A stretch of 43,055 bases of DNA from an uncultured Cellvibrio sp. (GCA_946481735.1 CAMLOU010000017.1:1-43055), one strand, 5' to 3'. Shown: positions 1 through 9,160, numbered from the stretch's first letter. Numbers and translations are program-made. Notes: generated by a model from the sequence alone, not told the origin.

Positions 1-756
1 CTTGATGCTGGGCCAAGTATGGGGCCCTTAGATTTACTGCAAAAGGTACGGAAGTTTCTCAGACAGCCATACTCCTCCCTGGCTGTGGAGGAAGACGAGT
101 ATCATATAAATGGCTGGTTTTATGATCAAAAAGATAAGTGGCCACAGCTAGAATGTGAAGCCAGACTTAATGAGATACGTAAAATTGATATTGAGCGACA
201 ATCAAGTCCTGATATAGCATCCAGTACTAAGGATGAGCTCGCCAGCCGGCAACGTTTTTCGCTGTGGCTGACTGGAGCTAAGACCTGTAGGTTTGTATAT
301 GAGGATGATGCGCTGGAAATAGCTACTATTTCAGATGAAGAAAATTATGCACACAAATTAGGGCAGAGCGGAACAATTTATATTGAGTCTCTAAAGAAAG
401 TTCCAGATCTGCAAAGACAAGTGGCAGAGAGCATCAAGAATACCCTCGTTAAAATATACAAGGTGATATCACCTCTTCTATTTGTAGCGGGAATTCTAGC
501 CTTGGTTGTTTATTTGATTTGGCCTATTTCTTTGAAACATAAAATAACTCCCTTGTTTAGTTTAGCTATCACACTTTGGATTCTTGTAATTGCTCGGGTG
601 TTCCTTTTAGTATTAATTGAAGTTACCTCTTTTCCAGCGATTAATAGCCTTTACATGAACTCAGCTTACCCGCTCTTCTCTAGTGTATGTATTTTATCCA
701 TTTGCTTAGTTTCCAACCTTATTAACCCCATAAAGCCTTTTAATGTAGGATCTTAA
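1..756 (+). CDS. Hypothetical membrane protein, 5' end probably cut by window edge
   Basis: I do not recognise this family. The frame is open from base 1. The first ATG (base 19) has no ribosome binding site, so the gene probably starts outside the window. The visible part has about 145 mostly polar residues followed by three hydrophobic segments (about residues 150-170, 177-203 and 215-240, counted from the ATG), so it is an integral membrane protein with its helices at the C-terminus. It ends four bases before a polyprenyl-phosphate-type glycosyltransferase and a GtrA flippase, so it probably belongs to the same transcription unit and may act in surface glycan modification; that is inference from position only. 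The DNA is AT-rich like its neighbours. It could be the tail of a larger polytopic protein. Confidence 0.6.
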   Translation, partial: LDAGPSMGPLDLLQKVRKFLRQPYSSLAVEEDEYHINGWFYDQKDKWPQLECEARLNEIRKIDIERQSSPDIASSTKDELASRQRFSLWLTGAKTCRFVYEDDALEIATISDEENYAHKLGQSGTIYIESLKKVPDLQRQVAESIKNTLVKIYKVISPLLFVAGILALVVYLIWPISLKHKITPLFSLAITLWILVIARVFLLVLIEVTSFPAINSLYMNSAYPLFSSVCILSICLVSNLINPIKPFNVGS

Positions 757-760
757 TTTA

Positions 761-1918
761 ATGCAACTCACCATATTGATGCCATGTTTGAATGAAGCCG
801 AAACGTTATCTAAATGTATTGGTAAAGCTAAGGCGTGGATATCTAGCTCAGGAATCTCCGCTGAAGTTCTTATTGCCGATAACGGTAGTACGGACGGCTC
901 ACAAGCTATTGCAGAATCTTTGGGTGCGAGAGTCATACACGTTGCTCAGCGAGGCTATGGGTCAGCTCTATTTCATGGGGCACTGGCGGCTGAGGGTGAT
1001 TGGATAATTATGGGAGATTCTGATGACTCATATGACTTTGGAAAGTTGGATGCATTTGTTGAGAAGTTAAGCCAGGGCTATGATCTTGTTATGGGTAACC
1101 GGTTTTTGGGGGGGATCGAGCCTGGGGCAATGCCTTGGAAAAATAGGTACATCGGAAATCCTGTTTTATCTTGGATCGGCCGTTTGCTGTTTCGATGCCC
1201 GGCGAAAGACTTTCACTGTGGATTACGAGGCTTCAGAAAGGATTCCTTTCTTAAGATGGATTTGCGCACCACTGGTATGGAATATGCGTCCGAGATGGTT
1301 ATTAAAGCAAATTTATTAAAAATGCGCATCGCTGAAGTTCCCACCACGCTATCAAAAGACGGCCGGTCTCGCCCCCCTCATTTGCGCCCATTTCGTGATG
1401 GGTGGAGACACTTACGATTCATGTTTTTATTTAGTCCCCGATGGCTTTTTATAATTCCCGGTGCTGCTTTGTTGTTAGTAAGCATGGTCAGCTATGCTCT
1501 TTTATTGGCTGGGCCTGTTAAGTTTTGGGGAGTCACTTTTGATATCCATACACTATTTTATGCGGAGGCTGGAGTTATCTTGGGCTATTTAGCACTAGTA
1601 CTCGGAATATTAATTCGCTTGTTTGGTATGCGTGAAGGTTTGCTACAAGAACACCGACTTTTGGAAAAGCTTCGGGCGTCGCCTGTTTTGGAGGTTGGGG
1701 GGATTGCTGGAATGATAATGATTGGTCTTGGTCTTTTTTGGGGGGTCGATGCCCTCGTTTCTTGGAAGGAGGTTCAATTTGGGCCGTTAATAATAGGCGA
1801 GCTTTTGCGGTCGGTTAGTTTATCTACAATCTTGATATTAACCGGCGGAATAACATTAATGTTTTCGCTAATCATGGGATTTTTAACGTTACCGACGAGA
1901 GATCAACGGTTCATATGA
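761..1918 (+). CDS. GT2 family glycosyltransferase, DPM1/GtrB-like
   Basis: Probably transfers a sugar from a nucleotide donor to a polyprenyl phosphate carrier on the cytoplasmic side of the inner membrane. The N-terminal GT-A domain shows the opening LMPCLNEAETL, the nucleotide-binding DNGSTDGS (residues 40-47) and the metal-binding DSDD (86-89), followed by HCGLRGFRKDS. About residue 225 onward the protein becomes hydrophobic with roughly four membrane segments, an arrangement known for GtrB and DPM-type synthases. The ATG lies about eleven bases after an AGGAT motif. Its stop overlaps the start of the GtrA gene (ATGA), so the two are translationally coupled, the usual pairing in glycan-decorating Gtr systems. 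The sugar cannot be read from sequence. Confidence 0.88.
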   Translation: MQLTILMPCLNEAETLSKCIGKAKAWISSSGISAEVLIADNGSTDGSQAIAESLGARVIHVAQRGYGSALFHGALAAEGDWIIMGDSDDSYDFGKLDAFVEKLSQGYDLVMGNRFLGGIEPGAMPWKNRYIGNPVLSWIGRLLFRCPAKDFHCGLRGFRKDSFLKMDLRTTGMEYASEMVIKANLLKMRIAEVPTTLSKDGRSRPPHLRPFRDGWRHLRFMFLFSPRWLFIIPGAALLLVSMVSYALLLAGPVKFWGVTFDIHTLFYAEAGVILGYLALVLGILIRLFGMREGLLQEHRLLEKLRASPVLEVGGIAGMIMIGLGLFWGVDALVSWKEVQFGPLIIGELLRSVSLSTILILTGGITLMFSLIMGFLTLPTRDQRFI

Positions 1919-2322
1919 GTGCTGCCAAATCTCGATTTATTACCCTTGTATCGTTTTGTTTTGTGGGGACTATTGGTTTTCTTGTGGATACATTAGTTCT
2001 TTATATGCTTAGGAATACATTGGGTTTATATTATGGGCGACTCATATCTTTTAGCATTTCTGTGTTGTGTACATGGATCCTGAATAAAAAAATTACTTTT
2101 AAAACCAAACAATCTGGTTTATCTGCCAAGAGAGAGCTTTTTTTCTATGGTCTACTGATGTTGATTGGCGGTGCAGTAAATTACTCAGTATTTGTGGTAA
2201 TGACAAAATTTAGTATATATGTCTATCAAAATCCCATCATTGGCGTTGGGCTTGGCAGTATTGCCGGCATGCTGGTCAATCTTACCAGCACGCGCTTCTT
2301 TTTGTTTAATAAAGTGATTTGA
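1915..2322 (+). CDS. GtrA-like family membrane protein (lipid-linked sugar flippase)
   Basis: Small 135-residue protein, almost entirely four hydrophobic helices (about 10-30, 38-55, 74-93 and 105-125), with the FVGTIGFLVDT start and the TWILNKKITF motif after helix 2 that are typical of the GtrA family. Members are thought to flip a polyprenyl-phosphate-linked sugar to the periplasmic face. It overlaps the preceding GT2 gene by four bases, which supports a joint function as in bacteriophage-type GtrA/GtrB pairs. It ends 17 bases from the end of the convergent DUF2142 gene, with no strong terminator between them. Confidence 0.88.
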   Translation: MSAAKSRFITLVSFCFVGTIGFLVDTLVLYMLRNTLGLYYGRLISFSISVLCTWILNKKITFKTKQSGLSAKRELFFYGLLMLIGGAVNYSVFVVMTKFSIYVYQNPIIGVGLGSIAGMLVNLTSTRFFLFNKVI

Positions 2323-2339
2323 TTTGCCAAAGTTAACTA

Positions 2340-4121
2340 TTAACTGCTCTCATCATCAATAATTTCAAACATATTTTTTGTTTGGCACGGAATTATCGAG
2401 TGTCCGTTCTGTTGAGTGATGCTCACCTCGTAGACTCCCTTCCAGAGAGACTTAGAGGGAATAGTTTGCGATATGAATCCTGATTTTATGGCGGCTGGCT
2501 TGTCAAATGCTTTAGCAACATCGGGCCGTTCGCTGCCTCTTGCTGCGGGAATTACTAAGGTTAATCCTGAATCTTTGTGAAATAGATGAATCGAAATGTC
2601 CGGAGGAATTATCGATGTCGAGGGATCAAATGCCCAGCCGTGCATTGTGATTGTTTCTGAAGATTCGATTTTTTCGTGGTTTGCAGGGGTGTCAAGGGCA
2701 CATAGACCATAATTGTCGGAAATATTAAGTGCCGCAAAAACACTTGTAGAGCCATTTCCAACGAAATATCTTTCCAGAATCGTTTTTGGTGTCACAAGAG
2801 TAGAAATAGCTACGATCAAAAAAAATGCTGACTGTACTACATTTTTTTTGCTGGCTGACTCAGCTAAATTATTTCCAGAAATTGCATAAGCTATAATTAA
2901 AGTAGGAATTAAAAAGTATCTTCCTTGCACTCCTTCAATAATGGTTGCAGGGTGAGGATTCCAGGTAATTAACAATAGTAGAAAAATAAGAATGAAAGAG
3001 GAGAATGATATAAAAGTAAGTAGTGCGCGAGGAAAAATATGGGTGCGAAGGGTCTTCAGTTGGCAACTTAATATGAAGATTGCAGTGGTGGCTACTGCGG
3101 CGATAGTAAGATAAATTCGCGGCAAGCTATGATCAAGCCAGCCCAAAATACCGAAAAATGAATGTATATAAAACCTAAATTTTTCTACATCTGTAATTGT
3201 ATTAAGCAGAACTTTTAGAGTTGCTATAGGATGTGAGATATAAAAAAACATGAGTTCTATTGAGGAGGCGCCAATAGTCACTCTTTTGTCTACTGTTGTT
3301 GAAATTGCATATGCTAACCATAAAAAAATCAAAGCTACAGCGCCGATACTTATATATAAATATTTTTTGTTTTTACTTTTAAACGCTATATAGAACAAGA
3401 TTAAGCATAAGGGCAACAAATTTATTCTGCACATGATTAATATCACCGTGCACACAATAAGGATCGCAAAGCTTCTTATGTCAATTTCATGAGTTTGGGT
3501 TGTTGCACGCATGAACAGAGAAAGTACTAATACACTCAGGGCTGTTGCTACGCCATCCAAACTTGCTGATGAAGCCTGGAATAAGGTCATAGGTATAAGC
3601 AGAAGTGCCAGTACTAGATAGTTAGGGCGATATATCTTAAATGAGGCTATTAATAAAAAGGTGATCGTAAGTAGCGAAAAGAATCTTGCCAAATAATAAG
3701 AAGTATTTACTGATAAATTAATCATTTGCCCGACCCCTAGGCCTATGGCTTGGGGTAAATATACTATTGGAAAGTAATAACTGACTCCGGGCGCTGGACT
3801 AAAGATCTCTTTGCCGGACCAATCTATACTTGCAGCTGCATGAACATCCCCAGACGTAAGCTTGTTTTCATATTTAAATGGTAGTTTGTTAAAAATAGCC
3901 ATATATGCATTCAGCCCACTATCAACCATTATCCCCGTTGATTGATTTTCTGGAGTTATCATTGCCATATTGCCATTAGATAAAGCATAGGCACGCTTTA
4001 TGTGATCAAATTCATCGGGAGATTGAAAAGGAGGTATCAAGACTGAATATATGCAGGCTAGAACAAAAAGTATGATTATTGTTAGCTGGCTATGCTTAGT
4101 GCTTGGCTCGAATTTGGTCAT
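2340..4121 (-). CDS. DUF2142 polytopic membrane protein with extra C-terminal domain
   Basis: The sequence IPPFQSPDEFDHIKRAYAL shortly after the first hydrophobic helix is the signature region of DUF2142 proteins, multi-spanning membrane proteins found in polysaccharide clusters and resembling GT-C glycosyltransferases. About eleven hydrophobic segments follow. After the last one, roughly 125 residues (from about NISDNYGLC) form a soluble tail containing MHGWAFDPST and ERPDVAKAF, probably an extracytoplasmic beta-rich domain. I chose the ATG at 4121 because AGGAAA precedes it at good spacing. An upstream in-frame ATG at 4184 (GAGG ten bases before) would add 21 residues and overlap the neighbouring GT2 gene by 23 bases. 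Substrate unknown; a transferase for a lipid-linked sugar or a polymer-handling role is inference. Confidence 0.82.
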   Translation of the reverse strand: MTKFEPSTKHSQLTIIILFVLACIYSVLIPPFQSPDEFDHIKRAYALSNGNMAMITPENQSTGIMVDSGLNAYMAIFNKLPFKYENKLTSGDVHAAASIDWSGKEIFSPAPGVSYYFPIVYLPQAIGLGVGQMINLSVNTSYYLARFFSLLTITFLLIASFKIYRPNYLVLALLLIPMTLFQASSASLDGVATALSVLVLSLFMRATTQTHEIDIRSFAILIVCTVILIMCRINLLPLCLILFYIAFKSKNKKYLYISIGAVALIFLWLAYAISTTVDKRVTIGASSIELMFFYISHPIATLKVLLNTITDVEKFRFYIHSFFGILGWLDHSLPRIYLTIAAVATTAIFILSCQLKTLRTHIFPRALLTFISFSSFILIFLLLLITWNPHPATIIEGVQGRYFLIPTLIIAYAISGNNLAESASKKNVVQSAFFLIVAISTLVTPKTILERYFVGNGSTSVFAALNISDNYGLCALDTPANHEKIESSETITMHGWAFDPSTSIIPPDISIHLFHKDSGLTLVIPAARGSERPDVAKAFDKPAAIKSGFISQTIPSKSLWKGVYEVSITQQNGHSIIPCQTKNMFEIIDDESS

Positions 4122-4161
4122 TGTTTTTCCTGTCCACAGATTTACGTGTACCACCTCGTGG

Positions 4162-5010
4162 CTATCTTGCGGTGTCTCTTGCATTAAATCGATGCCTCAA
4201 AAAGAACTTCCCCATTGATGTAGAGAAATATACGAGATGTCGAAAACCTTTTCTCGAGGCGTTTCCTCCATAATGGAGAATTTTTAAGTCTGGCAAAAAG
4301 ATGATTTTTCCTACTTTCCTGAGGCGAATCGAAAGGTCAAAGTCTTCAAAATACATAAAGTACGTTGAATCAAATCCTCCTATTTTTTTTAAGTGCTGGC
4401 TCCTGCAAAACATATAGCAGCCGCTGGCGAGTTCTATTTCATATGGTGCGTTAGTTGGCATGACATCTCTGTACTCATAACGCTCCATATCTTTTTCAAA
4501 AACTCGCTCAAGAAAGCGAAGCTTTAACGCCCTTGCTAGCAGTACGTGGAGCTGGGGTGTACGTTTTGCGAGGAACAGCATGTTGTTATTTTCATCTGTT
4601 GCGTTTGGTGCAAGAAGGACAACGTCAGGATGAGCTTCCATATACTCTATAGCTAAACCCAGGTTGTCCGGGTTTAAGGTCACATCCGGATTAATAATCA
4701 AATGGAAAGTGGAATTAACTGCGTTGATTGACAGGTTATGGCCGCCACCGTAGCCGAGGTTGCCATGACCGGAAAAAATGTTGATTTGATCAAAAGAGCC
4801 TTGATATTGATATTGGATTTTTCTCAACACTTCCAGGTTGGCTTTATCTGGTCCGTTGTCAATTAAATCCAACCTGAGGTATTTTAACTTGTGCTGCCTT
4901 TTCGCTGTTCGATAGTTATCAGCTAAAGACTGTATGGTGGCTTGCAGTAGATTTACATCTGAGTTAAATGTGACGCAAGAGGCACTGACTACTATTTCTG
5001 TGGTTGCCAC
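4162..5010 (-). CDS. GT2 family glycosyltransferase, rhamnosyltransferase (WbbL)-like
   Basis: Cytoplasmic GT-A glycosyltransferase of 282 residues, probably adding one sugar (often rhamnose in this subfamily) to the growing O-unit. Diagnostic features are the N-terminal ASCVTFNSD, the GNLGYGGGHN loop, the NPDV metal-binding motif (residues about 108-111), LASGCYMFCR and FMYFEDFDLSIR near the C-terminus, the acidic catalytic stretch of WbbL-like enzymes. It has no membrane segment. It starts six bases downstream of the dehydratase gene, in the same operon, and is followed by the DUF2142 gene. Acceptor and donor cannot be assigned from sequence. Confidence 0.87.
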   Translation of the reverse strand: MATTEIVVSASCVTFNSDVNLLQATIQSLADNYRTAKRQHKLKYLRLDLIDNGPDKANLEVLRKIQYQYQGSFDQINIFSGHGNLGYGGGHNLSINAVNSTFHLIINPDVTLNPDNLGLAIEYMEAHPDVVLLAPNATDENNNMLFLAKRTPQLHVLLARALKLRFLERVFEKDMERYEYRDVMPTNAPYEIELASGCYMFCRSQHLKKIGGFDSTYFMYFEDFDLSIRLRKVGKIIFLPDLKILHYGGNASRKGFRHLVYFSTSMGKFFLRHRFNARDTAR

Positions 5011-5015
5011 AAAGA

Positions 5016-6983
5016 TTACTCTGCAAATAGCTTTTTTTCATCGTTGCTTGAGATAAGCACCAGTTTTTTCTGGTTATCTTTTCTGGTTTTATAGAGTAAG
5101 TCATTTAATTCATAAACTGGATTGAATTCTACTCCTGAATCAATAATTAACGCATGAAGCTCCTGAATTTTATATGCTTCGCAATATTCATATGCAGTTC
5201 TGAAGAATTTCTCCATTTCTTCTTCTGTTATTTTTTTCTCATTAGCCCTCATTATTCGAGGGTGTTGAGTACCTTCACAATTTTCACCGCACAAGAGCTC
5301 TTCATAGAGCTTCTCTCCAGGTCTTAATCCGGTGTATTTGATATCGATGTCACCGTTAGGGTTGTTTTCATCTTTGATGCTGTATCCGGCCAGTAAGGCC
5401 ATTTCACGAGCCAGGTCGGCAATTTTTACCGGCTCACCCATATCCAGTACGAAAACCTCTCCGCCTTGAGCCAAAGATGCTGATTGAATGACTAACTGCG
5501 CTGCCTCGCTTATTGTCATAAAATAACGAACGATATCCTTATGCGTCACCGTTATAGACTCTCCGTTCTTCAGTTGTTCCCTGAATCTGGGAACAACTGA
5601 GCCTGAAGAGTCCAGGACATTACCGAAGCGGACCATGGAAAAAGTTGTTGAGGACGACCTTTCAGCTATGTTCTGTATGAACATTTCCGCTAATCTCTTA
5701 GTCGCACCCATGATGTTTGTAGGCCTGACTGCTTTATCAGTAGAAATCAATACAAAGCTATGAACTCTATTTTCCAGAGCAGCCTCTGCGACGTACTTTG
5801 TTCCAAAAAGGTTATTTTTAATACCTTCAATTAAGTTGTGTTCTACAATAGGGACGTGTTTATACGCTGCGGCATGATAAATAATATGGATATCGAATTG
5901 ACGCATCACCATATTAAGCAAAGATTTATTTTGGACCGACCCTAACAAAGGAACTAGTTCTGTCTTTAGCTCTTTTGTTTTTATGGTCTCTGAAAGCGTT
6001 TTTTCGATCTTATACAGATTAAATTCATTTTGTTCGAATAACACAATTTTTAACGGCTGTAATAGGATTAATTGGCGGCACAATTCCGAACCAATTGATC
6101 CTCCTGCTCCAGTTACCATCACAACCTTACCCGTGGTGTTTTTTTCCATTAGTAACATATTTGGAGCAACGGGATCCCTGCCTAGCAAGTCTTCAATCTG
6201 GATATTTCTCAATTCATTAATACGGGCGATACCTTTAACAATATCGGTCACCGGCGGTATTGTTTGAACCTGGACAAGTAATGGTTCCAAATAACGAATA
6301 ATACGAATACGCTCTTGGCGACTAATGTTGCCCAAGGCTAACAATATGCGGGTTACTCCGTGTTCTTCAATCAGTGAGGCAAGTTTATTGGGATGATAGA
6401 CTGTAAGCCCTCGTAAAACACTGCCTTGTAATTTACGGTTGTCATCAACAAATGCGACTGGATTAAAATCGGGGCTTGATTCAAGTTGCGCCGCCAGGTT
6501 ATTTCCACTTTCTCCAGCCCCATAAATAATAACCTTGATGTTCCCTTTGGGGATTAGCATATGGATGATATTGCGAAAAGCGACGCGGGGTATACCAATT
6601 AAAATCAGGCTGGTAAAAATGTAGATGATGGGTACCGACCTAGGCAGAAATGCATGCAAGAAAAAGCCACTCGTTGCCATGGCTATGCTGGATATCAGAA
6701 TGCCCATAACGATGGTGATCATCGCTTGTTGAGTCATATAACGTAATATGGCTCGATATAACCCTGTTCGTATGAAGACGAAGATGGAAACTGCTAACGT
6801 GAATAGCCAGCACCCAATGAGCGCCCTATCGATATCGATAGTAACTGCACCCATCCTGAGTGTGTAAGCGAGGTAAAATGAGAGGGTAATTGTCAGGCAG
6901 TCATAAACAATGGAAATGGCGCGTTTGACTGGCCGGGGCGCATTAAGAAACTTGTTTAATAAAGAGGATTGATTCAAATGCAT
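5016..6983 (-). CDS. Membrane-anchored nucleotide-sugar 4,6-dehydratase, WbpM/FlaA1 family
   Basis: Full-length (655 residues) member of the WbpM/CapD family, which converts UDP-GlcNAc to a 4-keto-6-deoxy sugar as a first step to QuiNAc/FucNAc-type residues. Four N-terminal membrane helices (about 20-130) are followed by two Rossmann regions: GAGESG (155-160) and the catalytic TGAGGSIGSE (291-300). The active-site stretch reads STDKAVRPTNIMGATKR: methionine 425 stands where ordinary short-chain dehydrogenases have tyrosine, with lysine 429 kept, as is normal for this subfamily. The start is ATG with AAGGA close upstream. The product would feed the WbpV-like epimerase and WecA-like transferase encoded upstream. 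Confidence 0.92.
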   Translation of the reverse strand: MHLNQSSLLNKFLNAPRPVKRAISIVYDCLTITLSFYLAYTLRMGAVTIDIDRALIGCWLFTLAVSIFVFIRTGLYRAILRYMTQQAMITIVMGILISSIAMATSGFFLHAFLPRSVPIIYIFTSLILIGIPRVAFRNIIHMLIPKGNIKVIIYGAGESGNNLAAQLESSPDFNPVAFVDDNRKLQGSVLRGLTVYHPNKLASLIEEHGVTRILLALGNISRQERIRIIRYLEPLLVQVQTIPPVTDIVKGIARINELRNIQIEDLLGRDPVAPNMLLMEKNTTGKVVMVTGAGGSIGSELCRQLILLQPLKIVLFEQNEFNLYKIEKTLSETIKTKELKTELVPLLGSVQNKSLLNMVMRQFDIHIIYHAAAYKHVPIVEHNLIEGIKNNLFGTKYVAEAALENRVHSFVLISTDKAVRPTNIMGATKRLAEMFIQNIAERSSSTTFSMVRFGNVLDSSGSVVPRFREQLKNGESITVTHKDIVRYFMTISEAAQLVIQSASLAQGGEVFVLDMGEPVKIADLAREMALLAGYSIKDENNPNGDIDIKYTGLRPGEKLYEELLCGENCEGTQHPRIMRANEKKITEEEMEKFFRTAYEYCEAYKIQELHALIIDSGVEFNPVYELNDLLYKTRKDNQKKLVLISSNDEKKLFAE

Positions 6984-7167
6984 ATTCCTTGCTGGAACTT
7001 GACTGAGGCTATGTTACCAATTTGAAATATGCATTAGTAGCTTAAGTTGTAACAAATTGTTAGCGGTAACAGCCCTATTTTACTGGCCCCCCGGGTAGAA
7101 CGACTTTCTGATGCGTGGATCTTGCAGCGTATGTGGGACAGCTAACATACGGAGTATGGATGGTTTC
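6984..7167. other. Intergenic gap with operator-like palindromes upstream of the dehydratase gene
   Basis: A 184-base non-coding gap inside the minus-strand polysaccharide operon. It holds a 13-base perfect palindrome centred on 7056 (arms TAACAA/TTGTTA) and an outer inverted pair GTTACC (about 7014-7019) / GGTAAC (7065-7070). The spacing suggests a secondary promoter and regulator site for the dehydratase gene, but I find no convincing -35/-10 pair. Confidence 0.3.
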
Positions 7168-8163
7168 TTACTTCGCCCGCCCGGCTTTTATTTTTAGACA
7201 GACAGCTACTAGCGGAGCGTATGCAATAACAGTAATCACGGGACTATATGTAGATAGATGGGTTGAAATTAGCGCAAGAGGTAAAAGCCAGAAAATATTC
7301 ACTAAAGTCACCCCAAAGCTGACTTCGGCATGGGATAGCTTCTCTGCCAGTTTTTGATACGCATGGCTACGGTGCGCCTTGAACCATTGTTGCCCTGTTG
7401 CCATTCTGGTAATCAAGGTTAACGTGGCATCACACAGAAAAACAGCGGCAAGAATTAAGCAGCTCCAGATAGAGATACCAAATTTGATGGCTATTAGCAT
7501 TAAACACCCAATTAGTAGCCCTAGGTAAGTGCTTCCTACATCACCCATGAAAATCTTAGCTGGAGACCAGTTCAGCAGCAGGAATCCGGCAACCGGCATC
7601 GCAGTGAAAAATATCAACCTTGACCAGCTATTTTCTTCAGTATTTAGCGACAGCAAAAGTGCCAATGATAAAAGGATAAAGATCGCTTCTGTCGCAGCAA
7701 TACCATCAATGCCATCCATAAAATTAAACAAATTTATCAGCCACACTATGGCGATTGTTAGGATAATTGTAATGGCTATTGTTAACGCAGCTGTTCCGAC
7801 AGGGAAGGGGGCCACAACAGTTACAACTACTGAAGCAAGGATGACTTGGAAGCAAAAGCGGGTCCTGTTAGAAAGGCTGAATAGATCATCAATGAGTCCT
7901 ATTGCGGAAAGGAGTAGGGCCGGAAGCATGAGTGTCAGGATCAGGTGCGGCGCTGGGGCGTGAATAAAAAGTTCTATTGCCAGAATAATGGTGATTATCG
8001 CTACAAATCCTAATCCACCGATACGTGGTGTAGGTGTGCTGTGTGAACTTCGCTCATTGGGTTGGTCAAGAATATTATTGCGCGTAGCAATATATAAAAC
8101 GACTCGTGTGGCGAGATATCCAAGCAGTACATACAGGCAGGCTAGCACCACGAATACGATCAT
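7168..8163 (-). CDS. WecA/WbpL-like polyprenyl-phosphate sugar-1-phosphate transferase
   Basis: Integral membrane phosphoglycosyltransferase (331 residues, about ten helices) that starts O-unit synthesis by moving a HexNAc-1-phosphate from UDP to undecaprenyl phosphate. The MraY/WecA family motifs are present: GLIDDLFSL (the DD metal site, around residues 88-96), NLFNFMDGIDGIA (about 143-155), KIFMGDVGSTYLG and the C-terminal RSHAYQKL, the cytoplasmic substrate-binding loop. The ATG follows AAAGGA at seven bases and lies three bases after the stop of the epimerase gene, so the two are co-transcribed. The pairing with WbpV- and WbpM-like genes suggests a QuiNAc or FucNAc first sugar, as known for Pseudomonas O-antigens; this is inference. 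Confidence 0.9.
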   Translation of the reverse strand: MIVFVVLACLYVLLGYLATRVVLYIATRNNILDQPNERSSHSTPTPRIGGLGFVAIITIILAIELFIHAPAPHLILTLMLPALLLSAIGLIDDLFSLSNRTRFCFQVILASVVVTVVAPFPVGTAALTIAITIILTIAIVWLINLFNFMDGIDGIAATEAIFILLSLALLLSLNTEENSWSRLIFFTAMPVAGFLLLNWSPAKIFMGDVGSTYLGLLIGCLMLIAIKFGISIWSCLILAAVFLCDATLTLITRMATGQQWFKAHRSHAYQKLAEKLSHAEVSFGVTLVNIFWLLPLALISTHLSTYSPVITVIAYAPLVAVCLKIKAGRAK

Positions 8164-8166
8164 TAA

Positions 8167-9042
8167 TTAATCCTTTGGCGACCAGTTAAGCGTTTGTCGA
8201 GTATGGCTAATATCCACTTCGAGATTGCCTGTTAGCTTTTGAATTTTTGGTTTTAACGGTGGAATGTGGGCAAGCCACTGGTATAGCGTGTTCGGTACCG
8301 AAACGAGTTTAGCTTTCCTGCTGGACTGTTGTTCCAGCATCTGGATAATTTGCGCTGTAGACCGGGGTTTACCATCGCTAGCCAAGAATACTTCCCCATT
8401 GGCTCCAGGGTGATCGCAAGTTGCTGAGATTAATGAACAGAGATTCTCTACGGAAATGATATCCCTCTTGTTGTTAATATTCTTAAAGGGTAAAGGCATA
8501 CCTTTATTTATTAATTTCAGTAGTGTCTGTAGATTACCTTTGGGTTTTTCCCCCCAGATCAGCGGCGGGCGGATAACGACCAGCTCTGTCTTGGATGCTG
8601 TCAATAGATCTTTAAGTTGGCATTCGGCCTCCCATTTGCTTATTCCGTAGGCGTCTTGGGGAGCTGGTATGTCGTCATGCCGAAAGGGCCGCGTAGTTTC
8701 TTCGCCATTAACCTTGATGCTACTTATATATATAAACCGTTTTGCGCCAGCATCTATGGCTAATTGAGCAAAATAACAGCTCAGCGCGACATTATCACGA
8801 CGATAAATATCAAGAACAGCTTTGGATTCGTCCAGATGATGCGTGCGTGCCGCCAGATGGATGAAGCAATCTTGATTATCAAGAGAAGATATCGGAGCGG
8901 GGTGGGGAATTACCAGGTTAGTGCAGTCGGGCAGGGTAAATGGACTGCGTGTGATGGTTGTTACCTTGTGACCAGCCTTTGTTAAAAATTGGCACAGCGT
9001 CGTCCCAACGAAACCATTTGCCCCGGTAACCGCTATTCTCAC
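8167..9042 (-). CDS. NAD-dependent sugar epimerase/dehydratase, WbpV-like
   Basis: Short-chain dehydrogenase of the extended type, likely reducing or epimerising a 4-keto nucleotide sugar made by the WbpM-like enzyme. The Rossmann glycine motif GANGFVG is at residues 7-13, the catalytic YGISK at about 132-136, with a serine stretch YISSIK upstream, and the substrate domain includes GDIISVENLC-like KRDIISVENLC. I place the start at the GTG at 9042, preceded by GAGG at eight bases; an in-frame TTG at 9057 has no better signal. At 291 residues the length is normal. It is first in the minus-strand operon, about 90 bases downstream of the tRNA-Val terminator. Confidence 0.85.
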   Translation of the reverse strand: MRIAVTGANGFVGTTLCQFLTKAGHKVTTITRSPFTLPDCTNLVIPHPAPISSLDNQDCFIHLAARTHHLDESKAVLDIYRRDNVALSCYFAQLAIDAGAKRFIYISSIKVNGEETTRPFRHDDIPAPQDAYGISKWEAECQLKDLLTASKTELVVIRPPLIWGEKPKGNLQTLLKLINKGMPLPFKNINNKRDIISVENLCSLISATCDHPGANGEVFLASDGKPRSTAQIIQMLEQQSSRKAKLVSVPNTLYQWLAHIPPLKPKIQKLTGNLEVDISHTRQTLNWSPKD

Positions 9043-9134
9043 CTCAGATTTCCTCAAATAGTTGTGAGTAGGTAAGTGCTATAAGCATCTCACTGCCGCG
9101 AAAAGGTGACAACAAATGTTGTTAGGATGGCTAA

Positions 9135-9160
9135 ATAAAAAACCCCGCCGAAGCAGGGTC
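9135..9160 (-). terminator. Intrinsic terminator of tRNA-Val
   Basis: Read on the minus strand: stem CCCTGC / GCGGGG closed by a UUCG tetraloop, followed directly by six T residues. It ends the tRNA-Val transcript and insulates the polysaccharide operon from it. Confidence 0.85.
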
